Source: Roseovarius sp. UBA3070
GTDB taxonomy: Bacteria > Pseudomonadota > Alphaproteobacteria > Rhodobacterales > Rhodobacteraceae
Reading direction: 5' to 3'
DNA: 21,615 bases
Assembly (NCBI GenBank): GCA_002366775.1
Contig: DFBW01000314.1
Location: 1 to 21,615 of the forward strand
Shown one piece after another: positions 1 through 6,996 of this stretch (position 1 is the first letter of the stretch; each line of letters starts with the position of its first letter). The position numbers were made by a program, and so were the translations under genes. Under the pieces are notes generated by a model, which was not told where the DNA came from, searched no databases, and saw nothing but the letters and a program-made list of their open reading frames with translations.

Positions 1-538
1 CGATCCAGTCAATCGGGCTTAGGCCTGCCTGTGCGCGCAACTGGCGGGCATTCCAGACCATTTCGGCATAAACGGAAGGCCCGATGATTTTCGTGCCATC
101 TTCATTCACATGGGCCACCAGATCAAAATCAACGAAGCTGTCATTCAGGGGCGTGACCAGTGTGTCGGCCAGCGAATGCGCCACCTGACTGAGGCGTGTA
201 TGTGATCCGGGGCAATCAATCAGAATGAAATCACTGTCGGATTCCAACTCGGCCACAGCAGCAGACAGGCGACGATCATAGACATTCTCACCGGGTTTCA
301 GGCTGGCCTGATCTACCTCGGGCAAATCATGATAACGTGGGCTGGGCAGGGTTAACCCGGCCTTGTCCAGAAATCGCTGACGGTTGGCTACATATCGCCC
401 AAAGGTCTTTTGGCGCAGGTCCAGATCCAGCGCGCTGACCTTTTTGCCCATCCGGCACAGGGCTGTCGCCACATGCATGGCGACGGTGGATTTACCTGCG
501 CCGCCCTTTTCGTTTCCGACAACGATGATATGTGCCAT
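1..538 (-). CDS. mipZ: MipZ-type division-plane positioning ATPase (3' part outside window)
   Basis: ParA/MinD-superfamily ATPase. In Caulobacter, MipZ forms a gradient from the pole-bound ParB/origin complex and inhibits FtsZ assembly, placing the division site at midcell. I translated this frame by hand. It opens MAHIIVVGNEKGGAGKST, a deviant Walker A with the signature lysine at residue 11 and the P-loop lysine at 16. It continues with a LDLDLRQ switch segment, a hydrophobic Walker B (FILIDCPG) and LNDSFVDFD, all close to Caulobacter MipZ as I remember it. The start is ATG at 538, with GAGG about 10 nt upstream. The gene is open to base 1, so about 179 residues of an expected 270 or so are visible. 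It lies downstream of rpmE on the same strand, but a terminator at 672-703 separates them, so it probably has its own promoter. A generic ParA is the alternative; MipZ fits better because of the NEKGGAGKST and NDSFVDFD segments. Confidence 0.88.
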   Translation of the reverse strand, partial: MAHIIVVGNEKGGAGKSTVAMHVATALCRMGKKVSALDLDLRQKTFGRYVANRQRFLDKAGLTLPSPRYHDLPEVDQASLKPGENVYDRRLSAAVAELESDSDFILIDCPGSHTRLSQVAHSLADTLVTPLNDSFVDFDLVAHVNEDGTKIIGPSVYAEMVWNARQLRAQAGLSPIDWI

Positions 539-671
539 GCCCCGAACCTCTTGCTCGTCTGGGCTTTCCTGCCCTTTGAACCACTATATGTTGAGAGCTG
601 TCTTTGGGGAAGAGCCACGCTTCGCGCAAGGGGAAAAAGCACTGAGGATGTCACCCATAAGCTGCGCAAAC

Positions 672-703
672 GAAAAACGCCGCCCCGAGATGGAGCGGCG
701 TTT
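672..703 (-). terminator. Rho-independent terminator after rpmE
   Basis: On the minus strand a 9-bp perfect stem, AAACGCCGC (703-695) pairing with GCGGCGTTT (683-675), encloses an 11-nt loop and runs into further T residues (677-673). It lies 24 nt after the rpmE stop and ends the rplS-rpmE transcript before mipZ. Confidence 0.8.
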
Positions 704-726
704 GGGTAAACTCAGGACTGATTGGC

Positions 727-948
727 TTAAAAGCCCAGGCCTGCATATTTGTTTTTGAACTTCGACACGCGCCCGCCGGCATCCATCAAACGGGTGCCAC
801 CACCGGTCCAGGCCGGGTGTACTGAGGGGTCAATGTCCAGCGAAAGCTGATCGCCTTCGGCGCCATAGGTCGAACGCATTGGAACAATCGTGCCATCGGT
901 CATTTTGACGTCGATGAGGTGATATTCGGGGTGGATGTCTTTTTTCAT
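727..948 (-). CDS. rpmE: 50S ribosomal protein L31, zinc-free form
   Basis: Structural protein of the large ribosomal subunit, 73 residues. It begins [20 protein letters not shown] and keeps the HPAWTGG and [11 protein letters not shown] signatures of L31. The family exists as a form with a CxxC zinc site and a form without; this protein has no cysteine at all, so it is the zinc-independent type usual in Rhodobacterales. Start ATG at 948; its Shine-Dalgarno AAGGAG overlaps the rplS stop codon 11 nt upstream, so the two are co-transcribed and probably translationally coupled. The terminator at 672-703 follows. Confidence 0.95.
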   Translation of the reverse strand: MKKDIHPEYHLIDVKMTDGTIVPMRSTYGAEGDQLSLDIDPSVHPAWTGGGTRLMDAGGRVSKFKNKYAGLGF

Positions 949-959
949 CGTTCCGCTCC

Positions 960-1343
960 TTATGCCGACTTGTCAGCTTTGGCTTTATACGTTGTATCCT
1001 CGGCGATACGGGCAGATTTGCCGCGACGCGCACGCAGGTAATACAGTTTGGCGCGCCGTACACGGCCACGACGTACAACAGTGATGCTGTCGATATTGGT
1101 GGAATGCAGCGGGAAAACCCGTTCCACGCCTTCACCAAAGGAAATCTTGCGAACAGTGAACGACCCGGCAATACCATGGCCATTTTTACGACTGATGCAG
1201 ACGCCTTCAAAATTCTGGACCCGGCTGCGCGAGCCTTCGGTCACTTTAAAGCCTACGCGAAGTGTGTCGCCGGCTTTGAAATCGGGAAGCTCTTTCCCGA
1301 GTGAGGCAATCTGTTCGGCCTCGATCTGTGCGATCAGGTTCAT
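960..1343 (-). CDS. rplS: 50S ribosomal protein L19
   Basis: Large-subunit protein at the 30S/50S interface, 127 residues from the chosen start. The frame is open further upstream, but ATG at 1343 gives the canonical L19 N-terminus ([20 protein letters not shown]) and has AAGGAG 7 nt upstream; a longer 152-residue version is unlikely. Family motifs include [30 protein letters not shown] and [28 protein letters not shown], with a basic C-terminal tail. It is followed 11 nt later by rpmE. Upstream is a 423-bp spacer after trmD with a promoter candidate, so rplS-rpmE may be its own unit in addition to any read-through from trmD. Confidence 0.96.
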   Translation of the reverse strand: MNLIAQIEAEQIASLGKELPDFKAGDTLRVGFKVTEGSRSRVQNFEGVCISRKNGHGIAGSFTVRKISFGEGVERVFPLHSTNIDSITVVRRGRVRRAKLYYLRARRGKSARIAEDTTYKAKADKSA

Positions 1344-1521
1344 CTGATCAACTCCTTCATATGCTTGCGGTTGTTCCGCAAAGATGTTTGCGCGGTCATG
1401 AGAGCTCTTGGTCTTCATTCGGGTCCGCAGATGCGCCCGCCAGAGATCAGATCGTCATATTTATGTGTGACCAAACGGCCATTCCGGGGGTGCTGGCGGC
1501 AAAGACTGTGATGCCCATCAG

Positions 1522-1549
1522 AAGATAAAGAGAATCGGCTGCGCCACAA
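1522..1549 (-). promoter_or_regulatory. Candidate promoter for rplS-rpmE
   Basis: On the minus strand TTGTGG (1549-1544) and TATCTT (1527-1522) are separated by 16 nt, a sigma70-like arrangement about 180 nt upstream of the rplS start. A GATTC site (CcrM-type GANTC) lies in the spacer. Supported by pattern only. Confidence 0.35.
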
Positions 1550-1605
1550 CAGGCCCGGAATGGCCGGGTAATACAGTGTATGTTGAGAATATCAAGCCCT
1601 AAGGC

Positions 1606-1755
1606 TTAGGATATCACCTGTCCGATCAGCATATCTGGCGCGGCAGTGGTGAAATTGGCAATATCATCAATCACTGGCCCTGCCGCAGCCATGGCGGCAT
1701 CCAATTCAGCTTGCCCGGCAAAGGTGGAGCCGCCAGAAGTGCCTTCCGGTAGGGA
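1606..1755 (-). pseudogene. Possible 3' remnant of an unidentified gene
   Basis: Just after trmD, in a different frame, the minus strand translates from a stop codon (1755-1753) through about 48 residues to TAA (1608-1606). The stretch includes GTSGGSTFAGQAELDAAMAA and a tail ending DMLIGQVIS. It is rich in Ala, Gly and Asp and looks like real protein, but there is no ATG or GTG with a ribosome site before it. It may be the C-terminal end of a gene whose front was deleted, or a chance open frame. I do not recognise the family. The hairpin at 1589-1614 covers its stop codon. Confidence 0.3.
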
Positions 1756-1766
1756 TCATGCTGTCC

Positions 1767-2570
1767 CTAAGTGTCTGTGTCGCCTTTCTGATAGGCGTGC
1801 CACAGGTCGGGGCGGCGTGCCTTTGTGATCTCTTCGCTTTGGGCCTGTCGCCATTTGGCCACTTCTCCGTGGTTGCCGGACATCAAAACCGGCGGGATCG
1901 GCAGGCCCTTCCATTCGGCGGGGCGGGTGTATTGCGGGTGTTCCAGCAACCCATCCGAGAAGCTTTCTTCTTCGGTCGAGGCATCATTGCCCAAAATACC
2001 GGGGCGCAAACGCACAGCCGCATCCAGCATGGCCTGTGCCGCCAACTCGCCCCCGGTCAGGACAAAATCGCCCAATGAGACCTCAAGAATGTTGTAATGC
2101 TCGATCACCCGCTGATCGAGGCCTTCAAAGCGGCCGCAAATCATCGTCACACCCGGACCAGCCGCCAGATCCTGCGCCATGGCCTGATCAAACCGCCGCC
2201 CTCGCGGGCTGAGATAGATCAGCGGGGCACCGGTGGGCGCGGATTTCAACGCATGATCAATGGCGCGGCCCATGACATCGGCGCGCAAGACCATGCCAGC
2301 ACCCCCCCCGGCGGGTGTGTCATCCACATTGCGGTGCTTGCCTTCCCCAAAGGGGCGCAGATCAATCGGGTTCAACTGCCATAGGCCGTCCTTCAACGCC
2401 CGCCCGGTCAGGCTCTCGCCCAACACGCCGGGAAAGGCCTGTGGAAACAACGTGATCACCTGCGCCAGCCAGACACCGGCCAAACGTGGTGCCGGGTCAA
2501 TCAGGCTGCGCGGGGTCAGGGACGCGCTGATGGATTTGCGGCCATGAGATTTGGAAGGGCTGTCGGGCAT
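1767..2570 (-). CDS. trmD: tRNA (guanine-N1)-methyltransferase
   Basis: SPOUT-class enzyme that uses S-adenosylmethionine to methylate N1 of G37 next to the anticodon of tRNAs reading CNN and similar codons, which prevents +1 frameshifting. From ATG at 2570 the product is 267 residues. The frame is open to 2894, but the extra part is Pro/Arg-rich and overlaps the neighbouring gene. Family landmarks are ITLFPQAFPGVLG near the N-terminus, DDTPAGGGAGMVLR, YLSPRGRRFDQAMAQDLA, the knot region CGRFEGLDQRVIEHYNILEVSLGDFVLTGGE and the C-terminal PEYTRPAEW-like segment (PQYTRPAEWKG). The roughly 35-residue N-terminal lead before the first strand is longer than in E. coli. It sits in the conserved rimM-trmD-rplS order, although a sulfotransferase-like gene separates it from rimM. 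Confidence 0.95.
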   Translation of the reverse strand: MPDSPSKSHGRKSISASLTPRSLIDPAPRLAGVWLAQVITLFPQAFPGVLGESLTGRALKDGLWQLNPIDLRPFGEGKHRNVDDTPAGGGAGMVLRADVMGRAIDHALKSAPTGAPLIYLSPRGRRFDQAMAQDLAAGPGVTMICGRFEGLDQRVIEHYNILEVSLGDFVLTGGELAAQAMLDAAVRLRPGILGNDASTEEESFSDGLLEHPQYTRPAEWKGLPIPPVLMSGNHGEVAKWRQAQSEEITKARRPDLWHAYQKGDTDT

Positions 2571-2655
2571 AGGTGCCAATGTCCTGTCACAAGGGGGTTG
2601 CCCGGGTTGTGGCGGAGCATTGGGCCTGCGGTCAACCCCAAAGCGGCTGGTGCCA

Positions 2656-3525
2656 TCAACTCGGTGATGGTCGATGGGTATAGCCGGACCGGCGGTGGCG
2701 TTGGATGACATCGCGTTTTGCTGCGGCCAGCGCATCATCATCAAGATCTGATTGGTTGAGCGCCAAAAGTTCGTCAGCGGCCCCGTCAGGTTGCACATTA
2801 TGGGCCGGGAGAGGGGCGATATCATTGGCAGGAATACCCAGCAGCTCCAGCGCCGCCCCCAATGGGCCAAGCGGCGTGGCGCCGCATTGTTCAATCGCGG
2901 TGGTGGTCACACTGGCGCGGTTGCCCAGGCGGCGTGCGACGGCCTGTACCACTTCGGGCAGGCGGGCGGCGTGGTGCAGTTTCAGACGATAGTCCTCGAA
3001 CTCTTCGGTCACACGCATGGCCCGCAGGTTCTGCCAATACACGGATCGTTGCCAATCCCGCGCGGTGCGGGTTGTAAACCAGAGGGTGATTTCAGCATCA
3101 GCGCCGAAATGGCTGCGCAAAACAGCGGTGGCCACATTCATCAGCGTCGGCGCGGCATCATATCCCGCAACGCCGTGATGGCCGGGGATATACCCGCTCA
3201 GGTCTTCGGAACTGATCAACATATGGCGTGGATCGGCGGCATCCAGCGGCTCAATTGCCTGTGCAAAACATTCGGCAAATTGTTGCAGCAACTCCATATT
3301 TGGCTGAGCAGAAAACTTGCGCGCTGCGCGTGCGGCCTCGATCACATCGGCTGTCACCATCAGGCGCAGATGTGGGTCCAGATCGCCCATGCGCGCCTCG
3401 GCTCCGCGTTGCAGGCTTGAGGTGCCTGTCTTGTGAAATCCGGGGTGCAAAAGGATGCGCAACAGTTTGGGCTTTCGATTGGGAGTGGTCTGAGATGGAT
3501 ATGCGCGCGGCAGGAGTGGCGTCAA
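2656..3525 (-). CDS. Sulfotransferase-like protein
   Basis: Predicted 289 residues from a TTG codon at 3525, chosen because AAGGA lies about 5 nt upstream and no ATG precedes the first motif. Residues 27-39 (HPGFHKTGTSSLQ) match the PAPS 5'-phosphosulfate-binding loop of sulfotransferases. MLISSEDLSG (about 104-113) and the stretch TTRTARDWQRSVYWQNL (about 150-166) resemble the downstream 3'-phosphate-binding and substrate segments found in the many sulfotransferase-like proteins of marine Roseobacters. The likely reaction is transfer of sulfate from PAPS to a glycan, lipid or small molecule; the substrate cannot be told from sequence. It lies 36 nt after rimM and 85 nt before trmD on the same strand, so it is probably co-transcribed with translation genes, although the function seems unrelated. 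The C-terminal third is poorly recognisable. Confidence 0.7.
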   Translation of the reverse strand: MTPLLPRAYPSQTTPNRKPKLLRILLHPGFHKTGTSSLQRGAEARMGDLDPHLRLMVTADVIEAARAARKFSAQPNMELLQQFAECFAQAIEPLDAADPRHMLISSEDLSGYIPGHHGVAGYDAAPTLMNVATAVLRSHFGADAEITLWFTTRTARDWQRSVYWQNLRAMRVTEEFEDYRLKLHHAARLPEVVQAVARRLGNRASVTTTAIEQCGATPLGPLGAALELLGIPANDIAPLPAHNVQPDGAADELLALNQSDLDDDALAAAKRDVIQRHRRSGYTHRPSPS

Positions 3526-3561
3526 GTTGTCCTTGGAGCGAGGTTTGTGCTGCGCAAAACC

Positions 3562-4071
3562 TCAGTCAGCAAACAGCCCGTCTGGTGGATCACAAACGAT
3601 GCGGCCTTTGGACAGATCAACAGTGGGCACGGCATCCAGCGTAAAGGGCAGCAACACCGTGTCCTTCAGGCCGTCGCCCTGGATTTCCAGCAGGTCAGAT
3701 GCGCCGTGGTTCAACACATCCTTGACGCGGCCCAACAACGTGCCGCCAGTGTCATAGACGTCAAGCCCGATCAGATCGGCATGATAGTATTCATCATCCG
3801 GCAGGTTGGGCAATTGTGACCGCTCGGCAAACAAACGTACGCCGCGCAGGGCGTCGGCCTGTTCTTTGCTGGCAACGCCGGAAAGTTGAGCGGTAAAGCC
3901 GTTTTTGATCTGACCGTTCAAGGTGATGGTAAACTGGCGCGTACCGTCCTCGGTGCTGAGGGGGCCATAGGCGGCGATGTCCTCAGGCTCGGCGGTAAAG
4001 CTTTTCAGGCGCAGTTCGCCGTTCACACCAAAGGCGCCGGCGATGGCGCCTACACAGATCATTTCATCCAT
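3562..4071 (-). CDS. rimM: 16S rRNA processing protein RimM
   Basis: Ribosome maturation factor that binds S19 and the 30S head and assists late 16S rRNA processing. The product is 169 residues from ATG at 4071 ([25 protein letters not shown]), with GGAG 7 nt upstream. The N-terminal RimM barrel ([14 protein letters not shown]) is followed by the C-terminal PRC-barrel ([24 protein letters not shown] and a DLLEI segment). The expected downstream partner trmD follows after the sulfotransferase-like gene. The start overlaps the end of the upstream 53-residue membrane protein gene by 8 nt, which suggests translational coupling. Confidence 0.93.
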   Translation of the reverse strand: MDEMICVGAIAGAFGVNGELRLKSFTAEPEDIAAYGPLSTEDGTRQFTITLNGQIKNGFTAQLSGVASKEQADALRGVRLFAERSQLPNLPDDEYYHADLIGLDVYDTGGTLLGRVKDVLNHGASDLLEIQGDGLKDTVLLPFTLDAVPTVDLSKGRIVCDPPDGLFAD

Positions 4072-4225
4072 TGGTCGTCTCCACAGCGCAGACACCGGCA
4101 CGCGCCCAGGTGCCACCCGATTGTTTGCACAGGTCTTGTTGATGCGCACGTTCAAAGAATATGCCAGTCACAAAGGCAACAAGGCACAACGCAACGAGGC
4201 GGATCAACCGGAAGATCACCCTCAT
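4064..4225 (-). CDS. Small single-pass membrane/periplasmic protein
   Basis: A 53-residue product from ATG at 4225. Residues 5-22 ([18 protein letters not shown]) form one hydrophobic segment after two arginines, so the protein is probably anchored in or exported across the inner membrane. The tail carries two cysteines in [16 protein letters not shown] (Cys33 and Cys46), a C-x6-W-x5-C spacing that could form a disulfide in the periplasm. The start overlaps the bluB stop by 4 nt (ATGA) and the end overlaps rimM by 8 nt, which is good evidence that the frame is truly translated. No function is recognised; the position could make it a coupling cistron for rimM. A longer reading from 4339 runs inside bluB and is unlikely. 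Confidence 0.75.
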   Translation of the reverse strand: MRVIFRLIRLVALCLVAFVTGIFFERAHQQDLCKQSGGTWARAGVCAVETTNG

Positions 4226-4851
4226 CGTGTGATTACCGGTAAATGGCCGCGCCGATCTTCCCAGCCGGCACGTTCCAGTTCTGGCGTGTCGCTGTCTGCC
4301 TCGGGCCAGCCGATACACAAATAGGCCACCAGCCGCCAATCAGGTGAAACATCAAGATCGCGCCCGAGTTTATCAGGGTCAAGGATCGACACCCAGCCCA
4401 CACCCAACCCATGCGCACGTGCCACCAGCCAGAACTGAGTGATGGCCGCCACGACCGAGTAGCGGCGCGTTTCCGGCATGGAGCCTGCCCCCAAGCCTGC
4501 CCCTTTTTCGGTTTCTTCGTCGCAAAAGACGGCCAGTTGAACCGGAGCCTCCTGCATGCCAGTCAGTTTGAGCTGGCTGTATAAAGCGGCTTTTTCACCG
4601 GCATATCCTGCAAGTGCGTTGGCATTGGCGGACGTGAAGTTCTCCAGAGCTGATGCACGCGCAGCATCGCCCTCAAGGCGCAGCACACGCCACGGCTCGC
4701 TCAGGCCAACAGAGGGGGCCGACAGAAAACTGTCGAGGCAGGCCTGTAGCACGGCCTCGTCCACCGGATCTGAGCGAAAGCGGCGCACATCGCGCCGCCA
4801 ACGCATCAGATCAAGCAGTCCCGTTTGTAGCTCGGAAGAAAACTGCGACAT
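4222..4851 (-). CDS. bluB: 5,6-dimethylbenzimidazole synthase (nitroreductase fold)
   Basis: BluB cleaves reduced flavin mononucleotide with oxygen to make 5,6-dimethylbenzimidazole, the lower ligand of vitamin B12. The product is 209 residues. Characteristic segments are LMRWRRDVRRFRSDPVDE near residue 15-32, SAPSVGLSEPWRVLRL around 44-59, LKLTGMQEAPVQLAVFCDEE in the middle, a GAGLGAGSMPETRRYSVVAA segment, and the BluB-type HGLGVGWVSILDPDKL. These distinguish it from ordinary nitroreductases, which lack this pattern. It starts 17 nt after the rpsP stop and overlaps the small membrane protein gene by ATGA. No other cobalamin gene is visible, so this step is encoded apart from any cob cluster and inside a ribosomal-protein operon. 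Confidence 0.88.
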   Translation of the reverse strand: MSQFSSELQTGLLDLMRWRRDVRRFRSDPVDEAVLQACLDSFLSAPSVGLSEPWRVLRLEGDAARASALENFTSANANALAGYAGEKAALYSQLKLTGMQEAPVQLAVFCDEETEKGAGLGAGSMPETRRYSVVAAITQFWLVARAHGLGVGWVSILDPDKLGRDLDVSPDWRLVAYLCIGWPEADSDTPELERAGWEDRRGHLPVITR

Positions 4852-4868
4852 GTCGCAACGTCCCCGGA

Positions 4869-5306
4869 TTACTTATCCGCGGTTTCTTCTTCAGCAGCAG
4901 GTGCTTCTTCGGCAACTGCTTCTTCAACGGGTGCTTCTTCAACCGGGGCAGCAGCGGCTTCGGCAGCGGCGGCAGCTTTGGCTTCTTTTTCCTCAACGCG
5001 GTCCTTGGCTTTCTGGCCAGGCTCACCTTTGTTGGGGTTTGAACGCTCTTTTTTCTCGATTGTGCCGGCAGCTTCCAGGAAGCGGCTGACGCGGTCGGTG
5101 GGCTGGGCGCCCTGATCCAGCCAGTATTGGATGCGCTCAATGTTCATTTTCACGCGTTCTTCGCTGTCTTTGGGCAGCAAAGGGTTATAGGTGCCCAGTT
5201 TTTCGATGAAGCGACCATCGCGTGGCATGCGGCTGTCGGATGCCACGATGCGATAAAAAGGGCGTTTCTTGGAGCCGCCGCGGGCGAGCCGGAGTTTCAT
5301 AGCCAT
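4869..5306 (-). CDS. rpsP: 30S ribosomal protein S16 with acidic C-terminal extension
   Basis: Small-subunit assembly protein, 145 residues. [40 protein letters not shown] and [15 protein letters not shown] are the standard S16 core (about residues 3-80). After residue 105 comes a low-complexity tail of Ala and Glu (repeats like [15 protein letters not shown]), common in alphaproteobacterial S16 and encoded by repeated GCTTCTTC-like DNA. Of the two close ATG codons, 5306 is preferred because AAGGAG lies 8 nt upstream. It follows the chorismate mutase after 59 nt that contain a palindrome, and precedes bluB by 17 nt. Confidence 0.96.
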   Translation of the reverse strand: MAMKLRLARGGSKKRPFYRIVASDSRMPRDGRFIEKLGTYNPLLPKDSEERVKMNIERIQYWLDQGAQPTDRVSRFLEAAGTIEKKERSNPNKGEPGQKAKDRVEEKEAKAAAAAEAAAAPVEEAPVEEAVAEEAPAAEEETADK

Positions 5307-5334
5307 TGTGTGTTCTCCTTAAGAATGGCGTGGG

Positions 5335-5360
5335 AAGGTGGGGTGAAACCCCACCCTACA
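5335..5360. repeat. REP-like palindrome, copy 1
   Basis: Perfect 7-bp arms GGTGGGG (5337-5343) and CCCCACC (5349-5355) with a TGAAA loop, followed by CTAC. A near-identical copy with a TTAAA loop is at 14473-14491. I recall similar GGGTGGGG..CCCCACCC elements scattered between genes in Rhodobacterales genomes. Here it lies between the chorismate mutase and rpsP and may set mRNA stability or partial termination. Confidence 0.65.
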
Positions 5361-5365
5361 TTTGG

Positions 5366-5662
5366 TTAGGGATGGTGTTTCTTGTGGTGTTGGATGACTT
5401 CGCCAATGATGAAGTTCAGGAAGTTCTTGGCAAATTCGGGGTCGAGGTCGGCTTCAAGCGCCATGCGCTGAAGTCGCTCGATCTGCTGGCTTTCGCGCAG
5501 CGGATCGGAGGGCGGGAGGGCGTGCTCAGCTTTCAGCTGACCTACGGCCTGTGTGTGTTTGAAGCGCTCGGCCAGTGTGTAGACCAATACCGCATCCAGT
5601 CGGTCGATGGATGTGCGGTGCTCTTTCAGAAGCTCGGCGGCGCGGGAGGTGGCGTCAGTCAA
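5366..5662 (-). CDS. Chorismate mutase, AroQ type
   Basis: Converts chorismate to prephenate, the branch point to phenylalanine and tyrosine. A stand-alone all-helical AroQ-type domain of 98 residues. The start is taken as TTG at 5662: AAAGGA lies 7 nt upstream and the first ATG in frame would cut away the first helix. Conserved features are the first-helix Arg before IDRLD (EHRTSIDRLDAVLVYTLAERF), the Lys of AVGQLKAEH and the DPLRESQQIERL segment carrying the Asp-x-x-Arg-Glu active-site pattern; it ends in a His/Lys-rich tail. It overlaps the upstream GNAT gene by 8 nt and is followed by rpsP. A chorismate mutase next to rpsP and ffh is, as far as I recall, usual in Rhodobacterales. Confidence 0.85.
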   Translation of the reverse strand: MTDATSRAAELLKEHRTSIDRLDAVLVYTLAERFKHTQAVGQLKAEHALPPSDPLRESQQIERLQRMALEADLDPEFAKNFLNFIIGEVIQHHKKHHP

Positions 5663-6260
5663 CGGGCATTCCTTTCGGTTTGAACAGCGGGTCGCAATAG
5701 TGGCTGATTTCCAGCTCGATCCCATCGGCGACCTGGCCGGATTTCAGCCGCTCGGGCGAGGGGTGGCGGTAAACGGCATCATCGCCATCAATCGTGGCGG
5801 CGGCCTTGTCTTTGGTGCAACCCAGCCTCTCGGCCAGGCGAATGCTGTCGAGGTTCTTGGGATCAATATAGCTGACCGCATTTTCCCAACCGCAATGGGC
5901 ATAGAGATGTGCACGCACCGCATGGGTGGCTTCCAATGCATAGCCGTGACCGGCCTCATTGGGCCAGATGATCCAGGCGATTTCGTGTTCGGGCCATTTG
6001 GCCGGAAACCAGCCGCCGGCCATGCCGAGGGTTCTGTCGGTGGCGCGGTCGTGCACCATCCACATGCCATAGCCGCGGATTTCCCAATGGCCGATTTCGG
6101 CGGCATAGAGCATCCAGGCCTCATAGGGGTTTAGAGGCCCACCCATGAAACGCGAGCGATAAGAGCTGAATGTGGCTTTGAAATCCGGATAATCCTCGGC
6201 CATGGGGCCACGCAGAACGAGGCGCTTGGTTTCCAGAATGGGAATGCTGGTGGCAGACAT
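5655..6260 (-). CDS. GNAT acetyltransferase, RimJ/RimL-like (third full copy in transcription order)
   Basis: Predicted 201-residue acetyl-CoA-dependent N-acetyltransferase. The start ATG at 6260 has GGAGG about 7 nt upstream. It opens with the RimJ/RimL-type first strand IPILETKRLVLRGPMAEDYP, carries EIAWIIWPNEAGHGYALEA, in which the Q/R-x-x-G-x-G/A acetyl-CoA loop is represented by NEAGHGYA, and ends with DPKNLDSIRLAERLGC followed by AVYRHPSPE. Proteins of this group acetylate N-terminal residues of ribosomal proteins or small molecules; the substrate is not predictable. Its ATG shares one base with the stop of the small collapsed GNAT frame (TAATG), and its 3' end overlaps the chorismate mutase by 8 nt, so it is probably translationally coupled on both sides. 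Confidence 0.85.
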   Translation of the reverse strand: MSATSIPILETKRLVLRGPMAEDYPDFKATFSSYRSRFMGGPLNPYEAWMLYAAEIGHWEIRGYGMWMVHDRATDRTLGMAGGWFPAKWPEHEIAWIIWPNEAGHGYALEATHAVRAHLYAHCGWENAVSYIDPKNLDSIRLAERLGCTKDKAAATIDGDDAVYRHPSPERLKSGQVADGIELEISHYCDPLFKPKGMPVD

Positions 6261-6430
6261 TACACATCCTCCGGTCTGGGATGGCGGCAGAGCAATGTGG
6301 TGTCCCAATCGGTCAGGCCGGGAATGGCCCAATGGTCGAAAAGCCCGGCGTTCACATACTGCACATTCATGGTGCGCAAGGTCAGGCGCTCAGTTTCCTG
6401 AACCGGAGTGTTGATCAGACCAGGTGTCAT
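6260..6430 (-). CDS. 56-residue ORF, probable collapsed GNAT remnant
   Basis: The frame is ATG (6430-6428) to TAA (6262-6260). The first 20 residues, MTPGLINTPVQETERLTLRT, are a typical GNAT first strand (compare IPRLETQNLILR and LPSLDTQRLTLR in the neighbours). The last residues, TLLCRHPRPEDV, match the RHPSPE/RHPSPAD ends of the adjacent GNATs. The roughly 130 residues that should lie between, including the acetyl-CoA loop, are absent, so it cannot be an active acetyltransferase. The start overlaps the upstream GNAT stop by ATGA and its stop overlaps the next GNAT start (TAATG), so the reading frame and the coupling survive. It is either a relic kept because it relays ribosomes to the next gene, or a small protein of its own. 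The middle stretch is not recognised. Confidence 0.55.
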   Translation of the reverse strand: MTPGLINTPVQETERLTLRTMNVQYVNAGLFDHWAIPGLTDWDTTLLCRHPRPEDV

Positions 6431-6996
6431 GCATAAGCCTCCGGGTTGCCGTCATTGTCACCGCTCAGGCCCAGATCAGCAGGCGAGGGGTGCCGGAACA
6501 GGCGTTCGGTGCCCATCTGAACGTTGAGATACTCGCGTTCGAAATGTGCGCCCAGCCTTTCGGCGAGCGCGACCGAACGGTCATTGCCCGGCACGATGTT
6601 GGATGTCAGCGTTGTAAAACCAAGGTCGGTGTAGGCCCATTCGCGTGCGCGTGTGGCGGCCTCAAACGCGATTCCCTTGCCTTCGAACCCGGCGTAAACG
6701 ACCCAGCCGATCTCGGGCTCGGGCCAGCCTTCGGGCTCCCAGATGCCGGTGATACCACAGGACAGGCCTGTGGCTTTTTGCTCAATTGTGAAGTAACCGA
6801 ACCCGCGCAAGGCCCAGTGGCCGATATTGCTGGCAAACCAACGCCAGGCCTTGGGGCGGTCTTCTTCGGTACCAAAGCCCCATGACCGTTCAGGATCGGT
6901 GATGAAGGTGCTGAATACATCAAAATCGCGGGCCTCGGGGCCGCGCAGGATCAGGTTTTGGGTTTCCAGACGGGGAATGGTGAGTGACAGGGTCAT
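6427..6996 (-). CDS. GNAT acetyltransferase, RimJ/RimL-like (second copy in transcription order)
   Basis: Predicted 189 residues from ATG at 6996, whose first bases overlap the stop of the upstream GNAT by 4 nt (ATGA). A longer reading to 7143 is Arg/Pro-rich and lies inside that gene. It begins MTLSLTIPRLETQNLILRGPEARD, has PEIGWVVYAGFEGKGIAFEAATRA with the acetyl-CoA loop FEGKGIA, then NIVPGNDRSVALAERLGAHF, and ends with LFRHPSPADLG. It is the closest in layout to the copy at 5655-6260. The substrate is unknown. The stop overlaps the start of the 56-residue remnant. Confidence 0.85.
   Translation of the reverse strand: MTLSLTIPRLETQNLILRGPEARDFDVFSTFITDPERSWGFGTEEDRPKAWRWFASNIGHWALRGFGYFTIEQKATGLSCGITGIWEPEGWPEPEIGWVVYAGFEGKGIAFEAATRAREWAYTDLGFTTLTSNIVPGNDRSVALAERLGAHFEREYLNVQMGTERLFRHPSPADLGLSGDNDGNPEAYA

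Larger units (their letters stand above)
1344..1766. other. trmD-rplS spacer with two hairpins and a possible coding relic
   Basis: This is a 423-bp gap in an otherwise tight gene cluster. It holds the candidate rplS promoter (1522-1549). It also holds a small hairpin (1554-1568, CCGGG arms with a 5-nt loop) and a second hairpin (1589-1614, ATATC+AAGCC arms, tetraloop CTAA, 2-nt bulge). Neither hairpin has a clear T tract. Bases 1606-1755 on the minus strand read as a protein-like stretch without a good start (listed separately). No tRNA or recognised leader RNA was seen. Confidence 0.5.

Noticed and set aside
4930..4990. Repeat array or CRISPR-like pattern in the rpsP 3' end
   Set aside because: The GCTTCTTC repeats are codons for the Ala/Glu tail of S16; there are no spacers or palindromic repeats.
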